In this document: positions 1 to 10,958 of the stretch, piece by piece | How the letters are laid out: every line of letters begins with the position of its first letter | Position numbering within the stretch: position 1 is the first letter of the stretch | Source of the DNA: Eunapius fragilis | Taxonomy: Eukaryota; Porifera; Demospongiae; Spongillida; Spongillidae | Direction of reading: 5' to 3' | DNA length: 64,000 nt | Assembly: GCA_963681505.1 (NCBI GenBank) | Contig: OY811984.1 | Location: forward strand, 5,246,378 to 5,310,377 | Translations under genes and position numbers: made by a program | The notes under the pieces: generated by a model | What the model was told of the DNA's origin: nothing | Databases searched by the model: none | The model's input: the letters and a program-made list of their open reading frames with translations, nothing else

Positions 1-27
1 GCATTCCTTTGTAATTTTCTCAGCACA

Positions 28-1932
28 ATGAAGTCTTCTAATGACTTGACGGCTTACATTGATGGTTTTAAGGGTGATATCAGTGGAAATAATATACTAC
101 TAGTCCCATTTATCAGGAATGGTTTAGTGCTTTATGTGTTCAACAAGCTGAGTAACAGAAATGCAAATGAAGCAGTTAAAATACTGGCCTTATTGCAAGG
201 AAGGCATAACATTAACATTGATGCTTTAAAGAGATCAGTTCTACGTTTAAATGAAAATTTGGTCAAAATGAAACAAAAAAAAGAGAGCTTGGAATGAAAT
301 TGTTGAGCTTTTGAGAGAATTTCCTGCAGCAGTACAATCACCTGAAAATAATCCACATTCTGAATCTGAAGAAGTTGCATGTGATACCCAAATTCACAAA
401 ACTGCCTCAAAGGAGCTCAGACATGATTGCGAGAAATGTGAGACTCCAAGGAATGCTATACAGAAAATGCTTAATTCTAAAAACTCAATGAAGGAGAGAA
501 TTAAAGTCCTTAGTGATGAAAAACGGAGATATCGTGGATTGCAGCAGGCATTATGTTGAAAAACCAAAATAGAAAAGGCTCTTCGTATAAAGATAAGAAA
601 CATCAAGAAAGAAGTGGTGCTATCATATAAAGCTTAATGCACAAATGTCATTGCAGCAGTCAAGCAGAAAAGTCCAAGCTGTTGAAACATTCAAAGGTTG
701 CAATGAAGTCACGTCATAAGTCAAACAAGCTTTTGTATAAAGTTGATAAATGTAAAATGATGATACAAAATGCTATGCTAAGGAAGGAGATCAAGGATTT
801 TAAGGCTATGATTGATGCACTTGAACTTGAACAGAATAGGTTACAGACAATAGACCAAAAAAGTGTCTCCACTAAATCTGATGCAAAAACATACAGTACA
901 GCTTGTCGAAAAGTTGTTTATACTTGTTTGGAATATCAAGTACCATTGACCAGCATAGGCCCTGTTGTAACAGCTGCTATTCAAGAACTTGGAGGTCAAA
1001 TAATAGACCATCTTCCAGATCCTTCCTCATTTAGTTATTTTACCTATGAACTTGGCATTATCAGTGATCTTCAAGTGGGAGAAATAATAAGATAACATCA
1101 CACTCTCTTGTGATTCTACCACAGTGGATGGATTTCATATTAATGAAACACACTTTGCTATTCCAAGAACATCACCTACATCATATGTGCTGAAACTTAA
1201 TAGGGGCCTACTTCAAAGTGTGCAAATAGTGATTGAAAGGCAGTTGAGTGAGTACCTTGAAGGAAGATTATCCAACCGTTCTCCTGAATTATCTGCCCAA
1301 TGCAGCTCAGCTCTAGTGCATAACATGTTTGCAGAGCGCACTTTAGCTCTGTCTGACTTTCATCTCCGAAGAGCATCAAATGTCCAATGGAATTGTAAAA
1401 AGTAAAATCAATGGTACTATGGCATGGCTTTCTTCTAAAAGTCAAACAGAGCAAGACACAGTTACTGCATTTTCTGTCAGACAGGCTCAAAGGGCAAAAT
1501 TGTTGCAAAGCACATATTGCTAACATTCAACAGAAGTGTCATGTAGAAAAAAACCAAACGAAAGATGCAAGTTTCAGAAGGAAACTTGAGAAAAAATTCA
1601 AGCTCATTTTTGAAGGAGAGACTGATTTGTATAGTGAGTTTCCGGATCTAACTAGAGATCAAGCAAATACAATATCAAAAGCTCTTTCAAGCCCATGCAC
1701 CTTAAATGACCTATACTTTGCACACATGTGGTTTATTGATGGACAAAATGTTATGTATAATGGTCATATAATTCCAGTTAAGACCTCAGGAAAGTATAAA
1801 ATTCCAAAAGTGACTGCTACTTACTGGAAGGATGATGAAACCAAAGAAGAAGAACTCGTTAATATGACTTTGTGGGCGTTAGTAGTGGATTTGGTCACTG
1901 GTGACCTTTGTATAAATGCAATTGACAATTAG
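28..1932 (+). pseudogene. Degenerate transposase-like gene, family not identified
   Basis: Successive open pieces on the plus strand (28-297, about 294-559, 637-1095, 1124-1405, 1411-1932) read as one former protein broken by at least four frame changes and stops. The first part is lysine/glutamate-rich and probably coiled coil. The middle part holds the short motif CDSTTVDGFHIN near 1108-1145, which resembles the first catalytic block (D-x-T-T...H) of several unnamed animal transposase-like families. A later piece contains FAERTLALSDFHLRRAS near 1330. No terminal inverted repeat or target duplication was found. The left end may lie outside the window. I do not recognise the superfamily; a decayed mobile-element gene is the likeliest reading. 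Confidence 0.45.
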
Positions 1933-2303
1933 GCACATAATGTATGATACAAGTGTGTACCAGAGATGTATAAAAAGTTTCAAGTGATTATTCATAATTC
2001 TTCTGTAGATACATCTAAACTAAGCGTAACTGTCACAGTTTTTATTTTGAGTTCCCAATCAAACCGCGTACATTAGCGGTCACGCATAAAATTGTCTTTG
2101 ACGCTTTATAACTTCGTTTTCCAAATACCTAAATTTATGTATCATTGTGCAGCATTTATTGCCCTCATTAACGTGATGTAATTGTTATATTATTATATCT
2201 ATTTTGAAAAATTTGTTCAAGTACCTACCTATGGAAAAGAAAGGCCAGAAGCTCGTATTGCTGCTAGCGGATGATGTGTACTGAAGTCAAATGAGTTTGC
2301 TAT
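1933..2303. other. Intergenic stretch, nothing recognised
   Basis: AT-rich sequence between the transposase-like relic and the gag remnant. I see no ORF, repeat terminus or RNA gene. Confidence 0.5.
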
Positions 2304-3110
2304 GTGCTTACAAAGTTGAGTATGCAGCGTGAAGACGTGCATTCAGAAACAGTTCTCACCAGCGGGCGAGGAACTTTGAGTGGTAGCGTCCACTGCATAT
2401 ATAGCTCAGCAAAAGAAGACGGAATCTCTGAGTTTGCTGGAAGGTTGCGTATGTTAGCAGATAAAGCATTCCCTTCTTGGAAGGCAAAATGGCCCGTAAT
2501 CAGTCTTATTAATGGTGTTGCTTCTTCTTCCATCCAACTAAAACTTATGCAGGGGAGGCCCGACACCTTGGATAACGCAGTCACCCTGGCGTGCCAATTG
2601 GATCAGCCCAGCGCATGCCACAAACAGCAAGAAAGATGACAGTTCTTCGGTGGATACGTCTTGAGGTTCTAACGTTGAGACTGCAATGTGGTGGGACAAA
2701 CAGCAGGAGCTACCAAGATTTAGCCGCGACATCATTGACGCATGCGCTTACTCAGTCTCCAAAAAAAAAGAACATGAGGCAAAGTATTCAAAAAGGGCTA
2801 ATTGCTGGAACTGTGGAAAGCCAGGACACATGCATGTGTCGAAATTGTCCACAGCGATGTGCTGGTCAAGCTGTTAACAGTGATAGGTCAGTGAAGTATA
2901 CATTGGTGCAGTCACATGAATGCTTACTCTAAAAGGTGCTGTTGTAGGCTATACCATCTACCACCCACATGTTAGTTGATAGTCACCTTTCTTCATGAGA
3001 AGGTCTGGAAAGCGGCAGTCCATGGCCAAAAACAACCTAGTCCAGCTGACTATCCAGTGTGCACGATGAAACGGTTGATGTCATTTTCCCCTACTACCAA
3101 CTGAGCGAGA
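2304..3110 (+). pseudogene. Ty3/gypsy gag-protease remnant (left copy)
   Basis: The piece at 2304-2639 has the look of a retrotransposon capsid domain (EFAGRLRMLADKAFPSW, then GRPDTLDNAVTLACQLDQ). It is followed in other frames by a damaged CCHC zinc knuckle (CWNCGKPGHM near 2810) whose final cysteine is not in place. The sequence after the knuckle matches the protease-bearing stretch of the right-hand copy at 60034-60200. The left copy has no recognisable reverse transcriptase. Frameshifts and stops make it non-functional. From about 2608 onward it is part of the duplicated block shared with 59747-60220; the capsid portion before that exists only here. Confidence 0.65.
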
Positions 3111-3589
3111 GGTAAGTTCAGTTACTGTTCGCTTGCACAATTCTAAATAGCGTATCATGTTGCATGCTCTCGCCTTGGTATGATAACTCTATGCATTTCT
3201 TGCGTACACACTGGCAGAGTCTATGAGAGGGTCAGACAGTGAGATTGAGGTGCAGGTGCTTTCAGAGAAAACCATGGTTCCAGAAGTTGGAAACTAGTGG
3301 TTTGTCAATGTGTTGGATAAATTATGGACATTCAATGCTGGTTTTAGGAAGTAGTTTGCAGCCTAGTTCCTCTGATGAATAAGATGTAATAACATCACAT
3401 GGTCTTGCATGTAACTAGAGCTCTACATGTTAAATAGGGTTTATCCTCATTTATGACATTGCAGAGAACTGTCACGAAAATTTTGGTCCCCCCCCCAAAA
3501 ATTGGTCCCCCCGGACCAATTTTTATGAAAAAATCGGTCCCCCCGGACTAATTTTGTCTGAAATATTTGGTCCGCGCATGCGTATTTTG

Positions 3590-3623
<34 letters not shown>

Positions 3624-3875
3624 TTTAAACACGTGTTTTTGTGAAGTGATCAGCGGCGATCGGATGAGGAAGCAAAAGAATTTATAAAAATAAGAGAAAA
3701 AGGGCTAGACATGGTACGATACTGTATGCATAGGCCTTTTGGTTGTAAATGTACGATTCAGTGCACGTTCATGCTCGTATTGTTTAGATGACTATGGCGA
3801 CGACTTTAAACGAAAGAAAACTATAAGGGAGAAAAGCTGCTGATTAGATGGAAAGGACCATACACAATTGTTAAG

Positions 3876-4186
3876 CAGGGGCGGATCCAGAATTTTTTTG
3901 CGAGGGGGGGCAAAGGGGAGGGGCGTTAATAATCATGGTTTGGGCGTGGCTACGAAATATTGCGCGTAAGAGAGGAAGATGTATCCGTGGTCTGGGGCTT
4001 CGCCGCAGCCGCTTTTTACTGTTATCATGTTACTTCGGCGCGTTTTCGTTGTATTTATATCATCAGCGCGACATAAGACATCGCCCTTGTAGCTATGAAT
4101 ATTTAATTTCTAACTTGGCGGGAGGGGGTATACTCCCGCACCCCCCCCCCCCCCCCCCCCCCACCCCCCCCCCGGATCCGACACTG
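3876..4186. mobile_element. Non-autonomous hAT element, 5-bp target duplication TTAAG
   Basis: Starts CAGGGGCGGATCCAG and ends GGATCCGACACTG, an imperfect inverted terminus, with TTAAG directly outside each end (3871-3875 and 4187-4191). It interrupts the GPY-motif reading frame of the Ginger1-like relic. It contains a C-rich tract of about 30 bases near 4141-4173. The same termini occur at 7259-7553 and 30274-31654, also with 5-bp duplications. Confidence 0.8.
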
Positions 4187-4626
4187 TTAAGCGTCTTGGC
4201 CGTGGTACCTGCATGCTGTCTGATGCCGATTCAAACAAAGTGCGAGCAATTGCGAGCCACATCAAGCCGTTCATTTCAGAATCGGGAAGTGATAGTGCAA
4301 AAGCCTCTGTTGATTTGAACGTGAAGTGATTGATGTGGTCAAACACAATTGTTCTTGTGAAAGGGTGCAGTTGAATTCATCACATCTTCTTCGATTGTGG
4401 AGAACTGGTACAAGTGAATTTCACTATGAAGCCAAGGAGGATGATGAAGCATTCGATGTAAGGGAAATGCATGCATTCTTTATACATATATTAACATTCA
4501 TTTTAGGAGATATTACCAGATTTAAAGCGAATTTGCTCTTAGCAAGGACACTACAGAGGCATTATGGATAGAATACAGAACATGCTTTGGTGGAGTACAG
4601 CTGCGAGAAGTATGTGGAGGTGACTT

Positions 4627-4685
4627 TGTAATCGTAAGTGAGGATTTATGTGATGAAATCACATAAATCCTCCCTTACGATTACA
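4627..4685. repeat. 59-bp near-perfect hairpin
   Basis: TGTAATCGTAAGTGAGGATT and the following bases are mirrored by the inverse sequence ending CTTACGATTACA. The arms are about 28 bp around a very short loop. It lies inside the Ginger1-like element between the GPY and OTU regions. It could be a small foldback insertion or an inverted duplication. Confidence 0.75.
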
Positions 4686-7142
4686 ATGATTTAAGAAGAA
4701 GGTATACTCCTATGTGGACAGAGCATAAGCATTGTCAAAGCAGTAGAGTAAATTGATGTTTGATGTACAGCAGATGGTGGGGGAACTCTGAAGCCACTCC
4801 ATGTATTGGGAAGAGTATACTATCTAATGTCTTCAGCACAGCTTGATTCATTTTGCCAGTGGGTGTGTGCTAAACGAAGATTGTTCTCTAGCAAAGATGA
4901 ATTTAGCTTGAAGAAAATTGTGGAAAGTGAAGATAACTTCAAGACACCCAGATGATGTGATAGAGGAAATTGCTGAAGATGGTCCAAAGACATCCTTTCA
5001 CATACTTGCCACCATGTGATGAGTGGCAAAGAAGTCTATGCCAAAGGCTTGGCATGACGTTTATTAGAAGGAATATTACTCACATTCTTCAACCTAAAGA
5101 ATATAGCATTTCCCACCAGCCTGCTGCAACAGTAAGAATTCAAGGAGATGGTAACTGCTTGTTTAGAGCTTTGGCATTGGTTATAACTGGCTCCCAAGAT
5201 GAACACCTAGAACTCAGAGCTATTACAACATCATACATGCAGCACAATGCTGAAAATTTGTCATGCTACCTTAATGCTCATGAGACGAGTATCTAGCAAG
5301 AACAGACATGCACAGTTCATCTGTCTGGGCTACGGAAGTTGAAATTTTTGCAGTGTCCAATATGTTGCGGACACCTATAATGGTATTTTGTCAATCTGGA
5401 CATTCTTACAAGTGGCTACACTTTTTGCCACATCCATGTGAAGACAGCAATGTTGTGCATGCGCATTCCAAAGAAGCTGTTTATCTGGTCAATACATGTG
5501 ACCACTATGTACCTGTTAGGCGCGAATGTGATATAGGATTAGCTCATATATATTTAAAAATGAATTATTCGTGTCTCAATTACTTTTTTGCAAGATTTGA
5601 TTAACATATATTTAATAACTTTGCTCAACAAATCAACACACCGAATGTCAGTGGAAATGGTCACTCAGTTATACTTGCATGCAACAAATCGATTAACTGC
5701 GTCATGGTACTCATCCTAAATAGCCAACGGCCCTTTCTCACTACCTGGTACACTTTTGGCAAGGGCGGTACACTTTTCGCAACCAAATTGTACCGGGTGG
5801 TACAATTTTGGTTGCGAAAATTGTACCTGGTGGTACCTTTTATTTCAGCTGGAAAAAAAGGAGGGGACCAAATTTTTCAAAGGGGGACTGATTTTTTCAG
5901 AAAATATTGGTCCCCCCGGACCATTTTTTCCTGAAATATTTGGTCCGGGGGGACTGTTTTTGGGGGGACCAATTGTTACGTGACAGAACACATTTCTATC
6001 CACTACATTTAAATCTACAATAACCTGGAAACAAGAACTTAATGGAGTGCAAGTGATTGCCTCTGTGTCCATCCCTCTACTTTTGGGTGTGTCGCAAAAA
6101 AATTCACTCGCGCTCCTCACCCTCATCATTCATTCATGTCAATGAAATCCATGCATTAATGCTCTCCAGGGCGAGTGCATAGGTACTGGGGTCCAGGGGT
6201 TGAGTTTTCTTGAACGTGAACATTAGGGGGCGCTGAAATATAATTAATTGTTGACTACATGGTCCGCTCCCTGGTGAAACATTTTGCAACATACGGCGTT
6301 CCATAGTGGACGGATGGTTAACAGGAGCCGAGTCCTAGTCTGGCCACACCCCACTACTGTCTGATTGCATTGAAAAAAGACCAACGCCCAGAAAATTTGA
6401 AATGGAAATATGTGCCTAGCAACAAAATGGTTGCATCCAAGCAACTACTGACGTTGAATATGTTAGTCCTCATGAACACAACAAATGATGGCAATGGCAG
6501 TGCAATTTTGCAAGTTCCCAACCTGTCCTTTATCTGTTGCAGCAGTACTCAAAATGCCGCATGAGAAAAGACAGATGCATGTTTCACGGTAGTCATTTTA
6601 TTTGTTCGCTTGGGAACTCCTGACATTTTGTAGCTTAGATGGAGTTCAGTCCGATATTGCGAATAGGATGAACCTACTATTTTAAGGTTTCGCAAGCTGA
6701 CACTAAAGTCCGCGACAGCATCGAGGAAGTATATAGAAATGCGGTAGTCCGATGAAGCAGATATATCAAGGTCCATGCATCAATGGATAGTATTTTTATC
6801 TGCGATACCGGGATTATGTATTTACATGATGTTATCGCTATGTAGAAGCTGAATTTTTCAAGACCAAAAAACATTAATTCTTTTAATTCCATATTTTGGA
6901 CTCATTTCGGTACCGCGTTGATTTTTTTTCCGCTATATATATAGTCTGTTTCTATGGGGCTTGAAGTACAAACAGAAATTTTTCGCACATTTTAACTGTG
7001 TTCCGCTCTTAAGCTACACTTTTCTGAAGTTTTTCCCCCTTCTTTCACCTTTTTACGTGGCTTGTATCAATCTGCGGTTGCAAAACCAACCATGTATTTT
7101 TAACACTTGAGACCCGGCACAACATCACGTCATCAATTGAAG

Positions 7143-7916
7143 ATGGCTGTTTCAAGTGAGGACGCGAGCTGTTTTAACTTGAGATCCCTGCAGACTACAA
7201 TCGCAGAATTGAAATCAAAAGGCCTCGCGCCCTTACAGAGGAACAAAAGCTAGATATTCAGGGGCGGATCCAGGGGGGGGGGGGGGGGGGGGGGGGGGGA
7301 AACTAGGGAATCCCCCCCCCCCCCGCTGGACCGCCGTAGTAATATTCATTCACTAGTTATTGTATCTGTTACTACGCAATTATGCTATGTTTTGTGGCTT
7401 AAAAAGTGCGAAAGTTGCAAAGCGGCTGGGGCGGGCCCCAGACCCCGATGGGGGAGCTTACAGCGCTCCCCCATACCCCCTACCTGTGTGGGGGCGTGTC
7501 CCTTACCGCGATCACTTTCCCCCCCTCGCTCCGAAATCCTAGATCCGCCCCTGATATTCTCGTTGCATACCACTCGCTGCAAGCCGAAGATGCCAAGGAA
7601 CCGTTGGAAAACCCTGCACAGAAGCCTAAGGGACATTACCAACTACCGGTCTCTGCATTACTTGGTTATTCGACAAAAACTGTCGGGCTGGTGTATCGTG
7701 ATTGGCATCACCATCAGCAGATTCAAGTAGCCATGCCACCCGCCAATCGTCTTCCTAAACAACAGCACATACCAAGTTGAATGACGTTCTCCTTGCTGTG
7801 CATACCCTTGTGCGAGAGAAGCGCTCAAGTAACGAACGGGTCGTTGCTCGTCACGTGTTAGATCTGATGAGGCAGCGGAAGTGGCTAGTTGTGGACGATC
7901 AGGACCCCAAAGCTTA
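7143..7916 (+). pseudogene. N-terminal transposase fragment with possible helix-turn-helix
   Basis: Skipping the hAT insertion at 7259-7553 (one copy of ATATT), one frame reads RALTEEQKLDILVAYHSLQ before and after the junction, continuing to VSALLGYSTKTVGLVYRDW (around 7640-7700), which looks like a DNA-binding helix-turn-helix. A further piece from about 7781 to 7916 (DVLLAVHTLVREK...KWLVVDDQDPKA) ends at a TAG just before the right terminus. No DDE residues are visible. The coding reading across the target duplication shows that the hAT landed in an existing gene. Confidence 0.5.
7259..7553. mobile_element. Non-autonomous hAT element, 5-bp target duplication ATATT
   Basis: Starts CAGGGGCGGATCCAG and ends CTAGATCCGCCCCTG, with ATATT at 7254-7258 and 7554-7558. 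Contains a poly-G of about 34 bases after the left terminus and a module (GATGGGGGAGCTTACAGCGC) that recurs near 57810 in inverse orientation and, diverged, at about 8545-8600. Confidence 0.85.
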
Positions 7917-8929
7917 GCGGACTTTAATATACGTTTCAATGCAAGCGCGTCCTAGCAACTCGGTGGAACGTTATACATTTGGTCAAAGACAAGTCTAGGA
8001 GTTTGAAAGCAATCATAGGTTGGGTGTTGAATACATGTTAGTTAAGTGCTGATCCCTAGTTTTATATACTATTTCTGCTTCAGTACAGTATACATATGCA
8101 TAACAGCACTAAGGGTATAATACATTTTAAGTAACCCTGTTCACTCATTTTATTCCCTGTGTAAGCTTTTTTTTTTCTAAGCCTTGGTCTGGAGGAATTT
8201 CATTCCTAATTCCTTTAGGAGATTAAATAGCTACTAAGGCTTGTGATCTTCTTGCACAAAGAAGCGCATGGGGAGGGGGGGGGGGGGGGGGGGGGGGGGG
8301 ATTTATCTGCGCATAATAGTAATGTTGACTGTATCTATAGAAAGCGGTGATCTTGTTGGTAGTTACATTGCATACATGTAACAATGTCAATCTTTAAGTT
8401 TGTTACAAACCAGCAGCAATGACATATGTGCAGAGGAAGTCCATGTATTTCAATCACTTCACTTAGCTGACATACACTAGTACATGGTCGATATCTATGC
8501 AATTCTACTACACCTTGTGCTAAATAGAAATAAGAAACGGTAAAGTGGCTGGGGCTCCCATTGCTTGGGGGAGCTTAGAGTGCTCTCCCAAACACGCCCT
8601 GCTGTGAGTGGAGGGGTGCACCTTTTGCACCCATCCCCTGCAATCTTTTAAAGTTGTGGATGGCCATGCATGTCCGTCCACCTGTTTTGTGCAGTATAGG
8701 TTAATTGTATTTCAACTTTTCTTACCTATGAGACATCTAAATCTTAACTTTAATCTGTGCATGTTTCAGTACCATTTCAAGAGTTTGTATGTGAAATCAT
8801 AGCACTGCATGTGGTACAGTGTACATGAATTATTGTAATAATATTTTTCACGCACCTACTCTTCCAGGCTCAGTTGAAACTTATAAGTCAAAGATAGCAT
8901 CTTTTGGATAGCTGATAAGCATGCATTAA

Positions 8930-9990
8930 TGAATCCTGCATAGCTAACTATAGTTTGAAGGCATACCATGCAGATGGTTGGTTTACTGTTTGGCTATCAT
9001 TATCAAAATGGAGTAGTGAGCTAGCTCTATTCATACAACACACATCCATTATTGATCAACAACAGCTGCTTTCATGTTTCTGTTACACAGACCTGAGGAG
9101 CTCTGGCTTATTTCTTGATGTGGTGAATACCTCTTTTCTTCCAACCCGAGAGATCTTTTTCCATATCCGGATGCTCATACTTCACACTTGCCTTCTTCTA
9201 TTCCATTTCCACAGCTCCCTCCATCACCTTCAGATCTTGCACGCTTATAACCAGCAGCTTTCGGAGGCTCACTTTTCCTACCAATGCTCTGGTACACATG
9301 TCTGGTTTTTCTTGTAAGTGGAGTCTGATTGCTTTCTGCAACTGCAGCTCGTCTAGCCTGGCAAAAATGCCATCAGCAGAGATCTCTTTTCCATGACCCT
9401 TGCTCTCACTGACCTTCCAATACGTATGTATGATGCCACTAACCATTGAGGTCAGCTCTGGTTGCATGGTCTTTCTGGTATGGGTCAACCAGCATAGAAT
9501 TTTGCTCAAAGATTGTACAGGGTGCCTGATCATCAAACAAGTATGATTTACTGTCCATAGCATCATTTACAAAAAAATCCACCCCATAACAAAAGTCCAT
9601 TGACATGCCGCATCGCAGTGCTGAGGACATCCCCAGGCATTATTGCCCCATAGCAAATGTGCACTCCAGCAACTTTGTTGAATTGAAATGATAGAGGCAC
9701 TCATTAAATTGTGGATAAATGTCTTTTATTCACTTCAATGTCTAACGTCAGCATTGTCTTGATAATGATGGACCCGCGCTTGGTGTTCAGGATATAATCG
9801 CTGTATGCCAGAACGAGACAAAGCCATTGCTTTTCTTGGTCGACCACACGTATGTGGCTGACACAAGCAGCATTTCGTGCAATTTGTTCCTGTAATGCAT
9901 TTTTAATATACAGGCTTCAGCTCTTGTGTATTGCAGAACACATCATACACCCATGCGCTAACGAAAATTGAACAGTAGTCTGGTAACGAG
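8930..9990 (-). pseudogene. Degenerate coding region, unrecognised repeat protein
   Basis: On the minus strand, coherent protein-like sequence continues through several frames from about 9990 down to 8930. It includes IARNAACVSHIRVVDQEKQW (about 9850-9900), VNDAMDSKSYLFDDQAP (about 9540) and KGHGKEISADGIFARLDELQ (about 9350-9410). Frame changes and stops separate the pieces. The 3' half is also present in the right duplication copy around 63300-63820, where it is more decayed. I do not recognise the family. The conservation of sense across frames suggests a former repeat-encoded gene. Confidence 0.35.
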
Positions 9991-10534
9991 ATGCAATGTT
10001 CATGGGAAAATATTTAACAGCTTCCATGAGAATGGAATGAATGTTTCGTCGAACAGACCTTTTACAAAATTAGTTTGAAAAGTAAGGTATCAGTTGGAAG
10101 GCACTTTCTCTTATAGGCCAACCCTCTGTGTCATTTTGTAATATTATTAGGCTTTTTTATTACATGTGCTTACTTAAGCCTGACGCGTGACGCCGTTCGT
10201 TGACGTTTCGAAAGTCGATCAGTACACTGTTCCCCATATATTAGTTATGAATGTAGTGCTAAAGATACCAAAAAAGGTCTAGGTAGTTAACATATTCATA
10301 GCTAGTACAGCAAATTGTAAATAGGTCAGGATGATAATGATATCCATTTATTTACTAAATTGTTTTGTTTTACCTGTTAGAGAACAGTATATTGTTGGTT
10401 TCTTCAAAGCTTCTATGAGATATGGGCTGCTGCAAAATGTTGTTTTACGATCCACAAATGATGAAATTAAAATAGACAAACCTATGTTAAGTTGAACAGT
10501 TAAGTATTAATCCATGTCATATAATATGCTTACC
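9991..10534. other. Unannotated stretch
   Basis: AT-rich sequence with no repeat terminus or convincing coding segment that I can identify. Confidence 0.4.
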
Positions 10535-10759
10535 CAGTACCACACTCGGTATTGCCATGAATGGAATGATAATAGCAGGGAATACAAACCTGTAGTAAGG
10601 CAAAGTCTCATTTGTTATATTATACAGTTCATGCGAAAATTGACTCTGATTTATATAAAGGCACACTTTCCACGATAATGACACTTTGAGCTTTATTACA
10701 GTCCAGTATATTGTGGCAGCTTTCAAGTATATGAGATCGTGGTGCTTTGAAGTTTTCAA
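10535..10759 (-). CDS. Possible exon: glycosylated ectodomain end plus one membrane helix
   Basis: On the minus strand the open frame encodes a short segment with potential N-glycosylation sites (NQS, NIT, NET) followed by a hydrophobic stretch, FVFPAIIIPFMAIPSVVLG. Translation runs into a good splice-donor consensus (CTGG then GTAAGC) at about 10534. I could not place a convincing acceptor, so the start is the open-frame start and not a mapped exon edge. It might belong to a membrane protein such as a receptor, but no partner exons were recognised nearby. Confidence 0.3.
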
Positions 10760-10958
10760 ATTATTTCATTTTCTAAGAGACACCTATGTCTTCTATAACT
10801 TCTTTCTTACACACTGGAATTAGACTGGCCTGCATGAATTTGTAATTACATGTACATTTTAATAGCACGCGTTAACTCTGAAGTTCCTTTCTGGAAATTT
10901 TTATAATATGCGCTAGGTCCCTTTTCGCTGCCATGACCCCATATAATTTTTTAAAATT

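Larger units (their letters stand above)
3800..5604 (+). pseudogene. Ginger1-like C-terminal region: GPY motif plus OTU protease
   Basis: Near 3829-3876 one frame reads LLIRWKGPYTIVK, matching the GPY/F motif at the C-terminus of gypsy-type integrases. The reading is cut by the hAT element at 3876-4186 and resumes after it (RLGRGTCMLSDADSNK, 4191 on). At about 5140-5290 comes an OTU catalytic block, GDGNCLFRALALV, followed after a stop and frame change by WATEVEIFAVSNMLRTP and VYLVNTCDHYVPV (5308-5530), which carries the expected catalytic histidine. Asp-Gly-Asn-Cys and the His are visible. Stop codons (for example at 5294-5296) and frame changes show it is inactive. Family knowledge: OTU domains are appended to some Ginger1 transposases. 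Confidence 0.65.
3470..5985 (+). mobile_element. Ginger1-like DNA transposon, inserted in the left duplication copy
   Basis: The element begins TGTCACG at 3470 and ends CGTGACA at 5985, with GAAC on both sides (3466-3469 and 5986-5989). The inverted segment of the paralogous copy near 60490 carries the uninterrupted site, which supports these boundaries. Terminal regions at 3470-3623 and 5846-5985 are inverted relative to each other and rich in GGTCCCCC modules. Inside are a GPY-like integrase tail and an OTU-type cysteine protease, the combination known for Ginger1 transposons, whose ends also resemble TG...CA LTR ends. Known Ginger1 target duplications are CCGG or CCGT, so GAAC is atypical. 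The DDE core is missing. Confidence 0.6.
6706..7924 (+). mobile_element. TA-flanked DNA transposon remnant (AAGTCCGC ends)
   Basis: Ends are AAGTCCGC at 6706 and GCGGACTT at 7924, each bordered by TA (6704-6705, 7925-7926). The right duplication copy has the uninterrupted site near 61190, so this is an insertion into the left copy. Short TIRs and a TA duplication fit the IS630/Tc1/mariner group. Inside is an N-terminal transposase-like coding fragment split by a hAT element at 7259-7553. No catalytic domain is present, so it is an internally deleted derivative. Confidence 0.6.
2608..9420 (+). repeat. Left copy of a large direct duplication
   Basis: Long stretches match 59747-63830 in the same orientation: about 2608-3375 to 59747-60445, 6033-6703 to 60546-61190, 7927-8880 to 61193-62118, and 8881-9375 to 63281-63820. 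Matches are mostly near-identical with small indels, and a poly-G at 8274-8300 is shorter at 61567. A segment of about 100 bp (left 3376-3469 plus 5990-6033, right about 60455-60545) is inverted between the copies. Non-matching blocks in each copy are bounded by target-site duplications, so they are later insertions. The ancestral segment was already a decayed retrotransposon plus anonymous DNA when it was copied. Confidence 0.85.

Noticed and set aside
4110-4346. ORFs spanning the C tract at 4141-4173
   Set aside because: They are driven by the homopolymer and cross a hAT boundary.
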